The translations under genes and the position numbers were made by a program. Shown piece after piece: positions 50,308 through 61,782 of a DNA stretch of 64,000 nt. The stretch's first letter is position 1; each line of letters opens with the position of its first letter. Source of the DNA: Cephalotus follicularis. Taxonomy: Eukaryota > Streptophyta > Magnoliopsida > Oxalidales > Cephalotaceae. The notes under the pieces were generated by a model. The model did not search any database, was not told the origin of the DNA, and saw only the letters and a list, made by a program, of their open reading frames with translations. Location: NCBI GenBank assembly GCA_001972305.1, contig BDDD01000317.1:250508-314507 (forward strand). Reading direction: 5' to 3'.

Positions 50308-53300
50308 TTACTCTTTATCTTCTATTTCAACTCCATTTGTGTCTTGCTGCTGGTTCCTTGGACAGTGTCCCTCATTAGGAGACTTGCCATCATCTGGTCC
50401 GTCAACACTTGCCGGTTTACCCTGTTGCATTTTATGATGTAAATGCGCAAATCTCAGTTGAACAATCAAGCACAGAACAAGTGATAACAAAGAGCTTGAA
50501 ATGAACAGTGTTAAGTAGCTTGTACTCTTACTAATATGAAGTGAGGTCTACATCAAAGAAAAGGGGCTTCAAGCATCACCATTATAATGATTTAACGCAG
50601 ATAATTATAATGACTGCATTCAAATTTGGCCAAATTCTGCTACTATAAAAATTTGCAAACAAAAAACTATATTTGGCACTCACTAATTAATACACTAAAA
50701 AAGTTCATCAGTAACAGTAACTTGAGCTATTTTAATGGTCTAGAGCACTAACTTAAGTAAAAGAATGATTAGAACCTAAAAAACAGAACTACTCCGAAAT
50801 TACTCCCAAGCCTAACTTTACCAGTTCCCACAATAAGATTATTGGAGATTAATCTTAAATAACGAAAGAAAGAAAATTGTTTCTGACCAGGCCAAATCAC
50901 AGGAATTAATAGATGAATGATGAGCAAAGAATATATATATAACTTGGTGAAGAAAGAAAAATGCGACATTAAGGGCCACATAAAGAACTGGTTTTATGAA
51001 AAGAATTGAGTTCAAATTGTTCTGGCATAAATTTAAAGAGCCAATTTACTCCTCTGAACCCTAATCCTAGAAGAAAGGTGCACGCACCCTTGTAAAAAAA
51101 AAGGCACTATTTTCCTAAAAAAAACAAGTTAATAAAAGAGGAAGAGAAAATACAAGTTGATAGTGTCATAAAGCTCAGTACTATTATGTGTGATAAAGCT
51201 TTCATCAGTAATTTTAAGAGCTAAATACATGAACAACGAACCTTGTTCCTGTCTCGCCAGCCAAGTCCAAACGGTCGACCCAGCAAACCGATTTTTCTTG
51301 CGGGAAATTCTTGCATAGGCTCTTGATTGCTCCGTGCAGGCGAATCTGGATTTGATGATCTACAAAGCAAACTTAAATATGTCATTCATCATGGACAAAA
51401 GGCACAAAAAGATGGCAAAAGGTAGCAACATATGCATGGCGATGGATCAACACCACCAAGCAAAATAAGAATGCAACAAGGCATGAAAGAGAATCTGATA
51501 CTAGGAACATTGACAAAAACCTTGGAGAAGGTTGTGCTTTAAGTTGTCCAGATTGATACTGCAAGGTAGCCTCCAACATTGATTCTGCCATTACCACTCT
51601 TTTCTCCATTTCAGCAAGCGATGCAATGGCCTCTTCATACTTTTCCTGCATTAATTCAAGGTTGTAGGAGAGGATATAAGAAGAGGCCATAATGCAGTTG
51701 GAAGACGATGAAGCCACACAACCTTGTCTTGTCTTTTAATGGCATCATCTTTGCACCTACTTCAATACACCTACTTAGGGTGTTTAGATATAGAATCATT
51801 ACCTTGGTTCGTATGAATTTGTGTCAAAACCGTTTAGGTACAGTTAATGATACTTAAGGAAGGACAAAAGGTATTCTCAAGTCAATTACAGAATGATCTT
51901 AGGGCTTGGATACACTGCAGAAGGGAGTGAGTGGGCATAACTCCAAATATATCAGGAATGCAAATGTCAACATATGGATGAACAGAACTCATGATGCAGA
52001 AATTTAAGGTTTACCAACAACCTACTACAAATTCTTATTTTTAACCTAGAAATATTTTTAAGAGATAAATGGGTGGCTTACATTATAATACTTGCCTACC
52101 ATTAGATTGCAAATTGACATTCTGAGGGCATAAGATACCTGAAGCACTTGAGCAGCATATCTCTGGGCTGCTGCATCTTGCTCAGAAAATCTTCGTGCAT
52201 CTTCTGTTACCTTTTGCTCTTGCTCCACTCGCATTAAAACCTTTAAAAATGGGAAGAAATCTTACATTTAAAATGAGAAGGTCACTACAAGATTGGAAAA
52301 GAAATAATGTACCACAAGCAAACAATGATATATTATGTAGTAAAATGAAACCTGTATCATGGCACTTTCTTGTTCCTGCTTATCAGCAAGTGCCCTTCGA
52401 AGTTCAGCAACCTCTTCCTCTAGCTGCTCAACCTACAGATCATAAACACAAATTCAAAATGCAAATTAATCGGATAGTTAACCCAAGGGAACACATATAT
52501 ATGCTAAGGAGGTATCCAGATTAAGAGATACATGAGCCAAAAGGCTGAATAAAAATGTACTATCCTCGATCATGCACATCCCCTCTAAATGCCCTTATGT
52601 ATTTCGTATTCGGAGCAACTCGTCATATTAATTTACAAATAAAATAATTTCAAATTTCTTACATCCACAATCATTAATTCAAATTGTCTAAGAACATTTT
52701 ATACTTCCACTTGATATTCTCTACACTTTCGTTCCCAACTATCTCACTTGTTTGTCCAACTTCAAGCATACTACTACAGTTGAATACTCCCTAAATATGT
52801 CTGAATTTAAGTGTTTGACTTCTAAAACACACACACAAAAGACATGCATAAAGGGGTAGCTGAAGGGAGAGACATCCAAAGCCAAAGATGAAGAAAGAGC
52901 TGCCGTGGGCAAAGTTTGTATACCTTAGCACTTAATTGCCGGCGATTATCCTGTTTGACCATCTCCATTAGAGCGGTCTCTAGCTCCTCAGCTCTAACAA
53001 AAATGGTGAAGCACAAGATTATCAATTATGTAATATTGAAAACCTGATTCTGAATTGGAGTGAGAAAACCAGCAAGCAATAACTTATCATAAGTGCTGAA
53101 CAATTCGGAGCTCCAGTTGATAACATCTTACGTTTTCCTCCACAACAACATTAAGAAAATAGAAAATAAAATAAACAAAAAAGGAGAGGTTTTCAGCTCT
53201 CACTTTCCAGAATCAAGACACACAGATGTGATTTAACTAAGTAAACTCTCTTCACCCATCAGATCTCTTGGAGTCAAAAGTAAAGGCTCATCACAGTTTT

Positions 53301-56300
53301 TGCAGAAAACCCAATCCCTATTAGCTTCAACTTCCTAGATAACAAACAGTTACAGTCATCTTGAGATAGCCTTAATCCTTGCAGGTTAGGAAGAGCAAAA
53401 TCATCCAGTAAATAGACATGTGAATCAGTTTGTAAGCATTCTAGTAACAAAGCAGCTAAGCAATGAAAAATCCCTAAGCAGTGACTCAGACAAAGTACTT
53501 AGATACTGGCCAAGTATAGAAGAGCATCTTTGTGAAATAGCGTGTCCAGCCCAGATTGATTAGAATGGGAACTATATAAGACATTGCAAGTACTAACCTG
53601 AGTAAAGCAGATCTTTTTTCCTCCAACAACCTGCACAATTCAACCTTCAACCACACCACCTGCATACAGTTCAGAAATTAAAAATCAGAGTATGCAGTAA
53701 AAAATATGTAGAATTCGATAAGAAATACCCTTTATTCTCTCCAATCTGAATATGTGATACTAAACATGAGTGGCGTGATCTATAATGATATAAACTCGAA
53801 GCCTGAGGACATACTAAATCGAAGTGAATTGGTTCATCAAGAAGTTCCTACTCATCTTTACAAAGTCTGCTACCCTATTGTTTCCTCCAGAAAATATAAG
53901 CATAGGACAAAAATTAGAGAATATTTGGATAGCGAGTTCCTAAATACGTATGGACAAATGAAATAGTGATGATCTCCATATACATAAAGGCCAGGACCAA
54001 TATACAGTAACCATTTTCTCTTGGCATCAAATAAAATGAGAATGCAGAGGTATGCATTCCTTTTCATTTCATGGCACTAGGAATATGACACTCTGACTCC
54101 AGGCCTCATTAACTATCTCATATACAAGTGCAACACAATAAAAAAAAAAACTGTTTAAATAGAAACGGTTCATCCCTGGAACTGAAGGAAAACAAAACGC
54201 ACACTCGATGTACTTGAGAGTTCTAATTCACAAAAAAAAAAAAAAAAAACTCTGAGGCATACGTGTTTGGATATACATTAATCACATGAGCAGAAAACAA
54301 GACTGAAAAATGCATTATATAACTCCCTAGATGAAGGGTTATTACGCTACACAAAGGAGAAATATAAGCTACCTGCTCTTGAAGATCCGGAACAGAATCT
54401 ATTTCCGCATCTCCTGTTAGGCTGATAAGAACTTCATCTGGATTAGTTGACCCAGATTCAGACCGAGATAGATCACCATTTGTCTGTTTATCAACCAATT
54501 GTGATGTTCTATTGGTTTCTACAAGCAGCGACTTAGGATCATGCTTAAAATTATAAAGCTTAGACGCTAATCCTTGAGAATCCCTCCATGCTTGAAGTCC
54601 CTTTGATCTCTCCTCAACTGCAGTCTTCACAGATGGTCGATGCTTGTTTCTTAACCCTTGTAATCTGTTCTCATTCACATTTTGGTAACCCATGCAAGCT
54701 GTCAGTACCAGTTGACTGCTGTCAAACGTTGAGCCAGCCAGTGACTGTAGTAAAGTAACTGCATCCCCAGCATCCTTAGTTGTAACCAATGCAGGGCCTG
54801 TAGGAAACTGAGCCAAATTAAGTTTCATAAAGTAAGCAGCCTCTATTGTAATACCCTGCTGGTTCGTATGTCTTTTTACGGACTTTTTTATGTGCTTGTT
54901 TTTGGGCTTTTTAATTTTGTTTAATTTTGAAGTCCGGTTGCCCTTTTTGTTTTGGGCCTATGTGATTTGGGCTGACTGATACCAACCTGAATTTTGGATG
55001 TTATAATGCAATGTTGGGTTTGGGTTTTTATTTTATTTTACTATAATCCAACTTATTTTATTAAAACAAATTACTTTTCTTTTAGTTTAAAATTTCTTAA
55101 TTCCTTTATTTCTTTTATTTTAATTCTTTAATTCCTTTATTCTTTTTTTTTCCTTCTTTTTCTTATTTCCTTCCTATTTCTTCCTCTCATTTCCCGTAAT
55201 CTCTCCCTCCCTTCATCAATGTCACACGGTAACAATCTTTCTTTCCTTTCTAATTGTCTGAAAATTCTCTCTTCTTCCATATGTGGGCAGATTTTGTCTT
55301 CTCTTTTCCTTTTGGAGAGTGACATTGCCATTTTAAATGTGTCTCTCTTTTCTGTTAAGTGCCACTGCCGAAGTTGCACTGTGAAGCTTGTGTAATCTGC
55401 TGTGAAATCGTTTCCTCAAGTTTGAAGAGGTAATCTCAATCCTTTGGTTGTTCTTTTGGGTTGAATTCTTCTAGTTTGATAAGCATAGTTATGTATCTCC
55501 TTGTTTTTGGTTCTCTTTGGCTTCCCTTCTGCACAGCTGTTTAACCAGTAAAATTGTGGTGTTCTTGCTGTGTTTTTTGTGTTCTGGACAATCATTGCAG
55601 GTTAGTAAATTCACTGTAATGATTTGTTTCGCTTTGTCTTTGGTTTTGTTCTTAATGTCCTTTAAGTTTTGATTTCCTGTATATATATGTTCTGTCATGA
55701 TGTTAGTAAGTCTGTGAGCATGTTTTGTATACCTAGACTTGTCACAAACTGGTTTTAAAAGTCTGCAAATGATAACGGACAGGAATCTGGACATATATGT
55801 ATGCACATGTTAAATACTTTTCTTCCTTTCTCTTGAAGTTAAGCCACTGTCCAAATATTCCTATGTCAATTATGTGTTTCTGCATCATCTAAATGCCATA
55901 TTATGTCATATATTTATGTCCTTGTGTCTCTGGGTTAATGTTGTAATCAATTGAACCGGTTTCTGCATAAAAATGTCATGTTGCTGCTGTTCTGTCGTCC
56001 AGAACAGTCGGCTGTTCTCGTGGACAGTCGGCTGGATTGGATGGTAGTCGACTGCATATGAAAATAGTCAACTGTCTTGGGTTGTGTAGTCGACTGGATC
56101 TATAACCAGTCGACTGCCTGCTGTCTGTCTTGTGTAGTCGGCTGGCCCTTGTGATTAGTCGACTGTCAAGCTTCCCCAGTCGGCTGGTGCTCTGTAACAG
56201 TCAGCTGTTTTGCCCAGAAAAGTAATGTTTTCAACTGTTTTGATTCGTTTGTTCCTCGAATCAATCCGGGTCTTTTCTAAACACTGTTATAAGTCTGTTA

Positions 56301-59300
56301 ATGTCTCTGATGTTTCTTAGACCCTTATATGAATGGTTTTTGGGTGTCTTTTAGATTGTTGTGCTTCAAGGGGAGTTTGATTTAAATCATCTATCCGTAA
56401 GTGCTTTTGTGAACGCATAAGGTACGGATTTCTATCGTTTCTTTGGCTATCTGGTTTATCGAACAAAAAAATCAGTTTTGTTTCCTCGTTTTATAGACTC
56501 GGTTATGTTTTATGGTATGTTTCGGAAAATAAAGTTGGTTTTGACATTTTATGAATTTAAATGTTTCCGACTTTATTTTTATGATACGATATGTTACGAT
56601 ATGTTATGAAATGATCACCTCTTTATAGCGAAACATAAATGAGTTCATGTTTTGACTATGACATGTATGATATGATATCGTTTGTGAACGATTTGCAAAT
56701 ATGTTTGGTGAAAGCATATTTATGTGTTTTTAAATTGATTTTGATAAATCAATGTTTTCTAAATGATTGAATATTGAGTATTGTACCCATCTATGGGGCG
56801 TACTATAGGCATGTCGTAGGCCTGGCACGGGGACATGACACTTCCGTAGCGGTGTGATTAGTCTACGGCGTCTCTGAATGTTATGAATAAATCCCATGAG
56901 GTGGATTTATAGATCAGCTATGTGATAGAGGCGTTTGAATCGATTCTAGTATATGATATGTGATATGATATGTGATATGTGAGAATTGACTTGTGTAGTG
57001 CCGTACATTTCAATTCTAGTAGGCATGTGGAATTAGCGCTTCCCTTGCCAAAATATATGTTATGTGATACGTATGTGGCTCAGTATGACTTATGAATCGT
57101 GATATAATGTTTTGAAAGGTTTCGTAAATGTTTCGAAAGTTATATGGATTTTATGAAAGTACAAATGTGACTTTACGAATATTTAATTGTTTTTAATTGC
57201 TTAAGATTTCTGTTATGAATTTTATTGAAATCTTACTGCTTTTAAAATTATCGTTTACTGCTTTTTCTTTCCTTATCCGTACTGAGGTTTGCTCAGTCGC
57301 GTTTTTGTTTTCCATGCGGCAGGTTATCAGGAGCAGCGGGGGAATGTGTGAACGAGAGATGACTACCCTATATTTTGGATCCCTAGGAATGTGATCCCAT
57401 TATGTTTTCTGTTTAAATGGCCATGAGCAATAAGACACATATGTTTTAGTTTTGAACTGGAATATGTTTAAGTTTTCGAAAATTGTTAAGTTTTTAAGTT
57501 TTCAGTTATGCTATGACCGTCATGTTTTTGGTTGATAAGTTATGTTTATGTTCAGATATGTTATGTTAGGTTCTGTATTTTGACCTGTGACGACTCCCGC
57601 CGTCCGGGGGTGTTACATCTATGGTACTAGTTTCTTGTTCAATTACTATTATAGCAAATCATAGAATTGAAAATACTCAATAAAGTTACCCAGTACCATA
57701 TAACTCCATTATAGCAAGCGCAGTCCTAAAAAGCATGACACGATTTCCTTCAAAAAGAAGCACATCCCAGACTCGAAGAACTGTAGTATGAAGAGAGCCA
57801 TCATATTAATAGGAAGCTCGAAACTGAAACACTGAAACACCATTTATGGACTTGAGACGGCAAAGAAGCACGCAGGGGGGAGAGAGACGAAAGAGATGGG
57901 GAATATAAAGACTGCGTGAGATCACTATTTTCAGATTTTTACAATGCAGTGTCAAATAAGGAAGACTCTATATCTCTAGATGACAATGCATAAAACCTGA
58001 CCACTTTCCCATGGAAGCATGTTCATAAAAATGGAAAGGAACCACGGTCCAGTAACCCATGCCACCTGCACTCCCAGGTAATCCAGATGATTAACTGCAC
58101 CAGATGTAAAGGTGACATGAGAAAAAGATGAACAAACATCATAAAGAAAGAACAAAGAGGGAAAGAAAATACTAACCCAATTTAGGAAATCTTTCACGCA
58201 CCAACTCTTCAAAAACAAGTTGGTCAACCTAAAAAATCAAACAAGCTATCATAATAATCATCTGCAGTTGTTTAGCTAATATATCTTGCTCAAGGATACA
58301 ATAACTCAAGAAAAACAACTTAAAAGGTAAGAAATCTATAACACACTGTACCTGAGACTCCATCATTTCCTCCGAGTAATATCCATCAAAATAGTCATCA
58401 ATAATGCCCATCAATGCCCTGCGAATATTCCCACAAAGCAGGCGCACATATAACCATTAAAGCAACTATTCTACTAAGGATATTGTAGAAATAGAGAACA
58501 GTATGTAATGTAACTCCTTAAAGGACTGTTTTGCTGCTCAATCAAAATAATTCCACCGCATATAAAACAAGAATTACCCATTTTAGAAAGGTATTGTGTC
58601 AATGAAGGTTCAAAACATACCAGAAGGCATTTTCTTCTGGCATCAGAAGTAGTAACAAAGCAGCAAAGAAATTCATGGCCTGCATGTGAACGAACCAACA
58701 AGTACAGAATCAGAAGGTCAGTTTAGGAATCAGATTGATTTTATTGAAGACCATGTGAACGAACTTACAGAATTAAAAAAACAGTTTACATATGAAATGA
58801 TCTTTTTGGGTATGCTAAGAGTACAGGTTTTACTCGATCACAAAAAAATTATTTAATAACAGAAATGCAAAGCAAAATATATCAATTTATCTGGAAGGAA
58901 CAGCATTAAGAAGCTTCTTGCTGCATTATAGTCTTCCATCATCTCATTTGATTGACCAAAACCATTTAAATAGAAATAAACACATTACCAACCTAAAATA
59001 ATCAATATTATATATGCAAATAGTTGGGGAACCTGATAAAGCTCATCTGTGGAAGTTTGAATCCCTTATTCTTAAAACGGCCCCCACAATGTATCAAGAC
59101 GGTCTCATAGAGCAGTATACTAAGAATTCAAAAATTGCCAAGGAAACAAAAATTTTGAGCTAGTGACATCACAAGTTGCCATTGTTTAACTCACCAGTTA
59201 TTAACTGAATTAACCTCGCATAGCTAAATGTAAATAGAACTAGGCTTCATTTTGTATTACATAACTTTTCAACTCAACATGGCGCATAGATGCATCCTGC

Positions 59301-61782
59301 AACGAGAGCATTGAGTATACAACATGTTGCGCACTTTAAACTAAAGTGACACAACATAAGTACATAACCTCTTGACTGTTTATTTACCCTGTTGACCTAT
59401 GGCATTCCTAGACTACCTCAGGCCTACAAAAGTAAACAAATAACCTATTTCCACAACCAAATACCTGGCAGTACCCAACAGAGGGATTATGTCGAGCATA
59501 TGCTGTAAGTAAACGCCTCAAGGCATTTCTGCCATCATCATCCAGAGCAGGATGACCTGGAAATGTCCGAGGCAGATCCTGCACTCAAGACCGAGAACAT
59601 GGCAAGGAAGTAGGGTTGAAAGCGTCATATAAATGAAGTCAGAACCCACAAACTGAAGAAATTGAACACCAAAATCAAAAGAACCAAGTAATGACCTTCT
59701 CAATCTGCCCTTTCCATTTCTCGGGTACAGACATGGAGTCTGTACTTGAACTCTTGCTATCACTATCTGACTGCAAGCTATGTTGCTCCACATTATTGCC
59801 AGAACCAGTTTCTGGAGCAAGCAGACTCTGGTAATACTTCTCCACTCGACGTGCCCTCACCCCCACAAAGGCTTGCCAAAGCTGAAATCAGAATCATAGA
59901 AAAGTTATGAAGCTTATCCACAAAAAATTAAAAAATATAAATTCCTGAGATAAGAATGAACCTCTCCTCTGAGTGCCATTGGCACTCCGCCACGAACAAG
60001 CACCTCCAACTCTTCTTTCCAGGGACATAAATATTCTGGAGGGGCTGCATCAGAAGCAGCTATTGCAGGGACACCAACACGGTCACTTAAAGGGACATCT
60101 TGGATCGGATCAGACCTCTCTACATCATAAAACTCATCCTCAGAGTCTTCTTCAGATGCTCCTTTGGGTGTTCTGGCATCTTCAATAGAATTCAAAGGCT
60201 TTCCCTTCCCAGTCTCTTTCTCATCTTTTGATAAATTGGCCTTCGTTTTCACACGAATACTCATCATTTCTTCGATGGCTCCAAGGGATGGTCGGATCGG
60301 AGCCCATATTTGGACCCTATGAATTTGTTTTTCCGTTGTAGACTGTAAATCCTCCTTTTCTGTACCATTTTCAGGTGAAGTATCAGAACTGGGTTTCTCG
60401 CCACACAATTCGTCTCCTTCACCGCCCGCCTCTAAACTATTAGCTGCCTCCACCTCAGAAGATTCTGTGTGCAATGCCTTACCCACTTCATCAGAGGACA
60501 ACCCATTTACAGGCAATTGAGCAGACTCTGCTTGCAACTCCAAGAATCTCTTCCACCTATCTGATCTTTCCTCTTCTTCTTCCTAAAATCAGTATAAACT
60601 GGATATCACTTTTTGTCTTTGTTAAATTCCTTTTTGTGAAACTCCATCTACTTGCTGAGAAATGTAGGCTAAAAAATCATATAGAAGTATTGACTTTTGA
60701 ATCTCAATTAGGACACAAGAAACTAAAGTTACCAAACTATACTTTAACCAGAAATACCCAAAACAACTAATGGGCTAATGATCCAAAACACCCTATTAAA
60801 AAAATGTCAATTAGGATTCTCTTCCCCAACCCTTTTCTGAGCAACCAATTAGAGGGTCACAAATTTTCTCACCAACAAGAAAAGTAAAAATAAATAGCAA
60901 CTAAAGTCACCTTGTAAATATTTGCATATTCTCGGTATCTTTGTACATGCTGAGGCCTCACAGCAAATCCATATGCATCCCTGTCCACACCAACCTTCAT
61001 CAATTACACCAAAATTCTAAAAATCTTCCGATGCATAAAATGATACTCCACGATAAAATCTCAAGCAAGCTCGAACAGCTTATAAATTTATTCAGCCCAT
61101 TAAAACATTTCAGTCCAAAATATTTGGTAAAAGTGCAGTAACCACACCCACCCATAAAGAGTATAAATGACATCGTTTTCTACCGAAGCCTAACCATTCT
61201 CATTTCTCAATAGCATAGATATCTAGAAAATCCAAATTAATGCTAACCAAGATTTTGATCAGCATAGATAACTATAAGAATAAGTATAAGGATAATAATA
61301 AATAATCATAAATATTAACAAGCTCAATTGAACAAAATTGAGGTCAGAATTGCCTGCATCACTACGAATTCCACTCATAACTATATTTTTACTTTACATA
61401 TCACCAAACAGTAACTCAACATAGTCTCAATCAAAACAAAAATAGATTAATTAATAAAATCACTCCACATTTTACTGCTTATGCTTAAATTAAGCACTGT
61501 GACACTCATTACACAAACTATAAATCACATTTAAAGAAATTCAAATCAAGATCACACAAAAAACAAAAACACTAATCCAAGTCAACTTCATTCAAAAAAT
61601 CATGGATAAACATAAACACAGATCATACGGACGAGATCAAAGTCTGGATTTAAAAATTGAGATATCAAAAGGAGAAGGACAGGCGTGGAGAGGAAAGAGA
61701 GAAAGGGGTGTTACCTCTTGTGTTCAAAGGTTAAGAGAGGGTTTATGGCTTTGGAACTGTTGGTGGTCTTCTTGGCCTTCAT
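50308..61782 (-). CDS. TBC-domain Rab GTPase-activating protein, 18 exons
   Basis: It stimulates GTP hydrolysis by Rab/Ypt GTPases in membrane traffic. Minus-strand exons: 61782-61715, 60980-60911, 60582-59962, 59881-59696, 59578-59465, 58679-58621, 58418-58352, 58228-58177, 58094-58002, 57780-57697, 54797-54373, 53659-53598, 52993-52924, 52432-52352, 52240-52139, 51645-51521, 51359-51242, 50421-50308. Every junction keeps phase, giving 836 residues. The N-terminus RDAYGFAVRPQHVQRYREYANIYK is typical of plant homologues (At3g55020, At2g39280, At2g37290). An acidic linker spans about 50-230 and the TBC domain about 245-472. The catalytic Arg finger is R319 in DLPRTFPGH and the Gln finger is Q353 in VGYCQ. 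The C-terminal half (about 614-760) is Glu/Gln/Arg-rich coiled coil. Both catalytic residues are present, so it looks functional. Intron 10 holds a 2.77 kb solo LTR. Confidence 0.93.
54847..57617 (+). mobile_element. Solo LTR, 2771 bp, in intron 10 of the TBC gene
   Basis: It begins TGTAATACCC and ends GGGGTGTTACA, with tctat on both sides (54842-54846, 57618-57622). These termini match, by my recollection, chromovirus (Tekay-type) LTRs. It is antisense to the host gene and encodes no protein. Removing the LTR and one duplication copy leaves an intron of about 123 bp, in line with the gene's other short introns, so this one insertion explains the 2.9 kb intron. The LTR contains a pyrimidine-rich stretch (55080-55210) and a palindromic word array (56000-56212). 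Confidence 0.93.
56000..56212. repeat. Array of ten CAGTCGACTG-type palindromes inside the intronic LTR
   Basis: Ten words of form (C/T)AGTC(G/A)(A/G)CTG occur at roughly 20-25 bp spacing. Several are the perfect palindrome AGTCGACT and others are one-base variants (AGTCGGCTG, AGTCAACTG, AGTCAGCTG). Spacers between them are unrelated. Confidence 0.9.

Noticed and set aside
55137-55806. Lys/Arg/Glu-rich minus-strand frames in the TBC intron
   Set aside because: They are inside the solo LTR and reflect its pyrimidine-rich leader.
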